Shown here: positions 5,739 through 7,315 of the stretch, one piece after another | Layout: each line of letters starts with the position of its first letter | How positions within the stretch are numbered: position 1 is the stretch's first letter | Assembly (NCBI GenBank): GCA_002793745.1 | Contig: PFEE01000079.1 | Location: 4,170 to 11,484, forward strand | Source: Candidatus Roizmanbacteria bacterium CG10_big_fil_rev_8_21_14_0_10_45_7 | Lineage (GTDB): Bacteria; Patescibacteriota; Microgenomatia; UBA1406 | Reading direction: 5' to 3' | DNA length: 7,315 bases | Position numbers and translations under genes: made by a program | The notes under the pieces: generated by a model | The model's input: only the letters and a program-made list of their open reading frames with translations | What the model was told of the DNA's origin: nothing | The model's database searches: none

Positions 5739-7315
5739 TAGCTATGCGTAACTTATTCATAAATTCTGACAAGGGCACCATACCCATGTCTTTGCCTTCA
5801 CGTGTTCTGATTGATACATATAATATTCCATCGGTACTTCGTTTTTCCTGTTCTTTCCCTCCAATTATACACAGGTATGGAACCTTTTGCAATGTCCAGT
5901 CACGGATTTTAGCCGATAATGTTTTGTTGCTTACGTCCAGTTCTGATCGAATACCTGACTCGCGCAGAGCCGTCTGAACATCTTGAGCTAAACCGTCAAA
6001 TGCGTTACTGACCGGCACGACGGCCGCCTGCACGGGAGAAAGCCACAAAGGGAATGCGCCGCCATAATGTTCAATGAGAATCGACATAAATCGCTCAATT
6101 GATCCCATAATAGCTGCGTGTATCATAACGATACGTTCATGCTCACCCTGTTCATTGATGCACGACAAATCAAACCGATCAGGCATATTTCTATCAACCT
6201 GTATGGTTGCCACCTGCCACTCACGACCCAAAGAATCTTTACTGATAAAGTCAATTTTAGGTCCGTAAAAAGCAGCTTCGCCCACCGCTTCCGCGTACTC
6301 AACTCCTCGTTCTGTAAGAATATCCCGTAGTTGATTTTCTGCATATGCCCATGCTTTGCGGGTACCAAGGTATTTCTCAAAATGGTCGGGATCATGAAGT
6401 GACAGTCTATACGAAAGCTTAGGGAACCCTGTGCCTCGATAAAATGCCTCTACAATTTCCCATATAGCCAACGCCTCTTGTTTTACCTGATCTTCGCGAC
6501 AAAAAACATGAGCGTCATCTTGGGTAATGCATCGCACTCGCGACAGTCCCGCCAATTCACCACTTTGTTCATCACGGTATACCATGGTTGTGGTTGCATA
6601 TCGTTGGGGCATCTCACGATAGCTATGAGGTTTTCGATCGAAAATTTGAGTATGGTGCGGACAATTCATCGGCTTGATGGCAAATTCGTGGCCTTCACGC
6701 GTATTAATATGGAACAGCTCCTCCTTAAATTTGTCCCAATGGCCGCTGGTTTCATACAAATCCTTTTTGGTAATATGGGGAATTTCTACCTTTACATATC
6801 CCTTTTCGCGACGCAGTTGCCATACAAAGTCATCAAGTAAATTTCTCACCAGGGTACCTTTTGGGGTCCATAACGGCAAACCCTTACCTACTTTATCTGA
6901 AAAAGTAAATAGGTCAAGTTTCGGGCCCAGTATTTTATGATCACGTTTCTTTGCCTCTTCGAGGCGAATGAGGTATTTCTGTAGCTCATCCTTGGTGGAA
7001 AAGCACGTACCATAAATACGGGTCAACATCTTGTTTCTTTCGCTTCCCCGCCAATACGCTCCGGCTAGGGAAAGCAGTTTGAAATATTTCAGTTCTTTTG
7101 ATGGATTATCACAATGGCCACCACGACATAAATCGCGGTATGTACCACCTGATTGATACACGGTTAATGTTTGCCCTTCTTTGGCAAACTCCTCTATGAG
7201 TTCCTGCTTATACGGATTGCCCTTATGCTCTTCCAACGCCTCCTCCTTACTAAGCTCAAAACGATCAAAAGACTGCCATGAACTTGCCAGCTCATGCATT
7301 TTTTTCTCAATAACA
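5719..7315 (-). CDS. thrS: Threonine--tRNA ligase (ThrS), 5' end cut by window
   Basis: ThrRS charges tRNA-Thr in the cytoplasm and clears Ser-tRNA-Thr through its N-terminal editing domain. The frame is open to the right edge. The ATG at 7299 is internal, because the preceding codons read VIEKK, matching the IEKxMHELA stretch in the middle of the E. coli editing domain. About 140 residues of an E. coli-like enzyme would lie outside the window. Numbering from that Met: editing residues Cys58 and His62 in DLCRGGH (56-62); linker to AYWRGSERNKMLTRIYGT (81-98); class II core with GHWDKFKEELF (186-196); zinc ligands Cys213 in KPMNCPHH, His264 in TQDDAHVF and His394 in MIHAAIMGS; motif 2 YRDE (241-244); motif 3 GSIERF (399-404); and a full anticodon-binding domain from about 420 to 526. 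All visible key residues are present. It heads the cluster shown here, and its stop overlaps or sits just before infC. Promoter and any leader lie outside. Confidence 0.98.
   Translation of the reverse strand, partial: VIEKKMHELASSWQSFDRFELSKEEALEEHKGNPYKQELIEEFAKEGQTLTVYQSGGTYRDLCRGGHCDNPSKELKYFKLLSLAGAYWRGSERNKMLTRIYGTCFSTKDELQKYLIRLEEAKKRDHKILGPKLDLFTFSDKVGKGLPLWTPKGTLVRNLLDDFVWQLRREKGYVKVEIPHITKKDLYETSGHWDKFKEELFHINTREGHEFAIKPMNCPHHTQIFDRKPHSYREMPQRYATTTMVYRDEQSGELAGLSRVRCITQDDAHVFCREDQVKQEALAIWEIVEAFYRGTGFPKLSYRLSLHDPDHFEKYLGTRKAWAYAENQLRDILTERGVEYAEAVGEAAFYGPKIDFISKDSLGREWQVATIQVDRNMPDRFDLSCINEQGEHERIVMIHAAIMGSIERFMSILIEHYGGAFPLWLSPVQAAVVPVSNAFDGLAQDVQTALRESGIRSELDVSNKTLSAKIRDWTLQKVPYLCIIGGKEQEKRSTDGILYVSIRTREGKDMGMVPLSEFMNKLRIAIEKKSI

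Larger units (their letters stand above)
1658..7315 (-). other. Tightly packed translation gene cluster thrS-infC-rpmI-rplT-pheS-pheT
   Basis: All six genes read the same way with junctions of -20 (or +22 if infC starts at the ATT), +4, -4, +5 and -4 bases, so they are very probably one transcript entering from the right. The order matches the E. coli cluster without pheM. No hairpin-plus-T-run terminator and no intergenic promoter is visible between members. Co-transcription is inferred from spacing only; internal promoters inside coding sequence cannot be excluded. Confidence 0.75.

Noticed and set aside
6478..6840. 120-residue plus-strand open frame
   Set aside because: Antisense to the catalytic core of thrS, with no family resemblance and no start signal.
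7297..7299. ATG as the start of thrS
   Set aside because: The frame stays open to the window edge and the preceding VIEKK continues the family's IEKxMHELA stretch, so this Met lies inside the editing domain.
1..7315. Mobile element, CRISPR array, tRNA or rRNA
   Set aside because: Every base except about 30 intergenic ones is accounted for by conserved coding sequence; no terminal inverted repeats, spaced repeats or tRNA-like cloverleaf were seen.

Overview
This window looks like core chromosome from a reduced bacterium, most probably a member of the Candidate Phyla Radiation (Patescibacteria). That placement is inferred by eye from protein style. MurD has the glycine-rich GLGVQGGG opening, the GGHP motif and an NDTTSTTP replacement of the usual NDSKATN. 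ThrRS has a CRGGH editing motif. PheT is shortened to 655 residues. Genes are packed with gaps or overlaps of a few bases, and no start has a clear Shine-Dalgarno sequence. UGA appears to be a stop (end of pheS, and of rpmI), which argues against the recoded Gracilibacteria/Absconditabacteria. No phylogenetic search was possible.

Layout, left to right: (1) 1-1107, minus strand: the first 369 codons of murD (peptidoglycan precursor synthesis), running off the left edge. (2) 1108-1128: a 21-base divergent gap holding at least one plausible -10 element. (3) 1129-1656, plus strand: a small membrane-anchored SAM-dependent methyltransferase resembling the FAM173 (ANKMT/ATPSCKMT) protein-lysine methyltransferases. 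(4) 1658-7315, minus strand: the translation cluster thrS-infC-rpmI-rplT-pheS-pheT, transcribed right to left. thrS is cut by the right edge, and pheT converges on the methyltransferase gene with one base between the two stop codons.

The six-gene cluster has the same order as the Escherichia coli thrS-infC-rpmI-rplT-pheS-pheT region, but its junctions (+22 or -20, +4, -4, +5, -4 bases) leave no intergenic room for the pheM attenuator or a leader between genes. It supplies two aminoacyl-tRNA synthetases (Thr and Phe, both subunits), initiation factor IF3 and large-subunit proteins bL35 and bL20.

The most interesting points are inside the familiar genes. PheT lacks the N-terminal tRNA-binding OB domain, and its editing site has Phe in place of a conserved Glu. 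infC has no AUG or GUG start available, and its IF3 lacks several basic residues linked to 30S binding. The methyltransferase is a bacterial relative of a mitochondrial ATP-synthase c-subunit modifier. I see no mobile element, CRISPR array, RNA gene or clearly novel multi-gene system, and no gene-free stretch longer than 21 bases.
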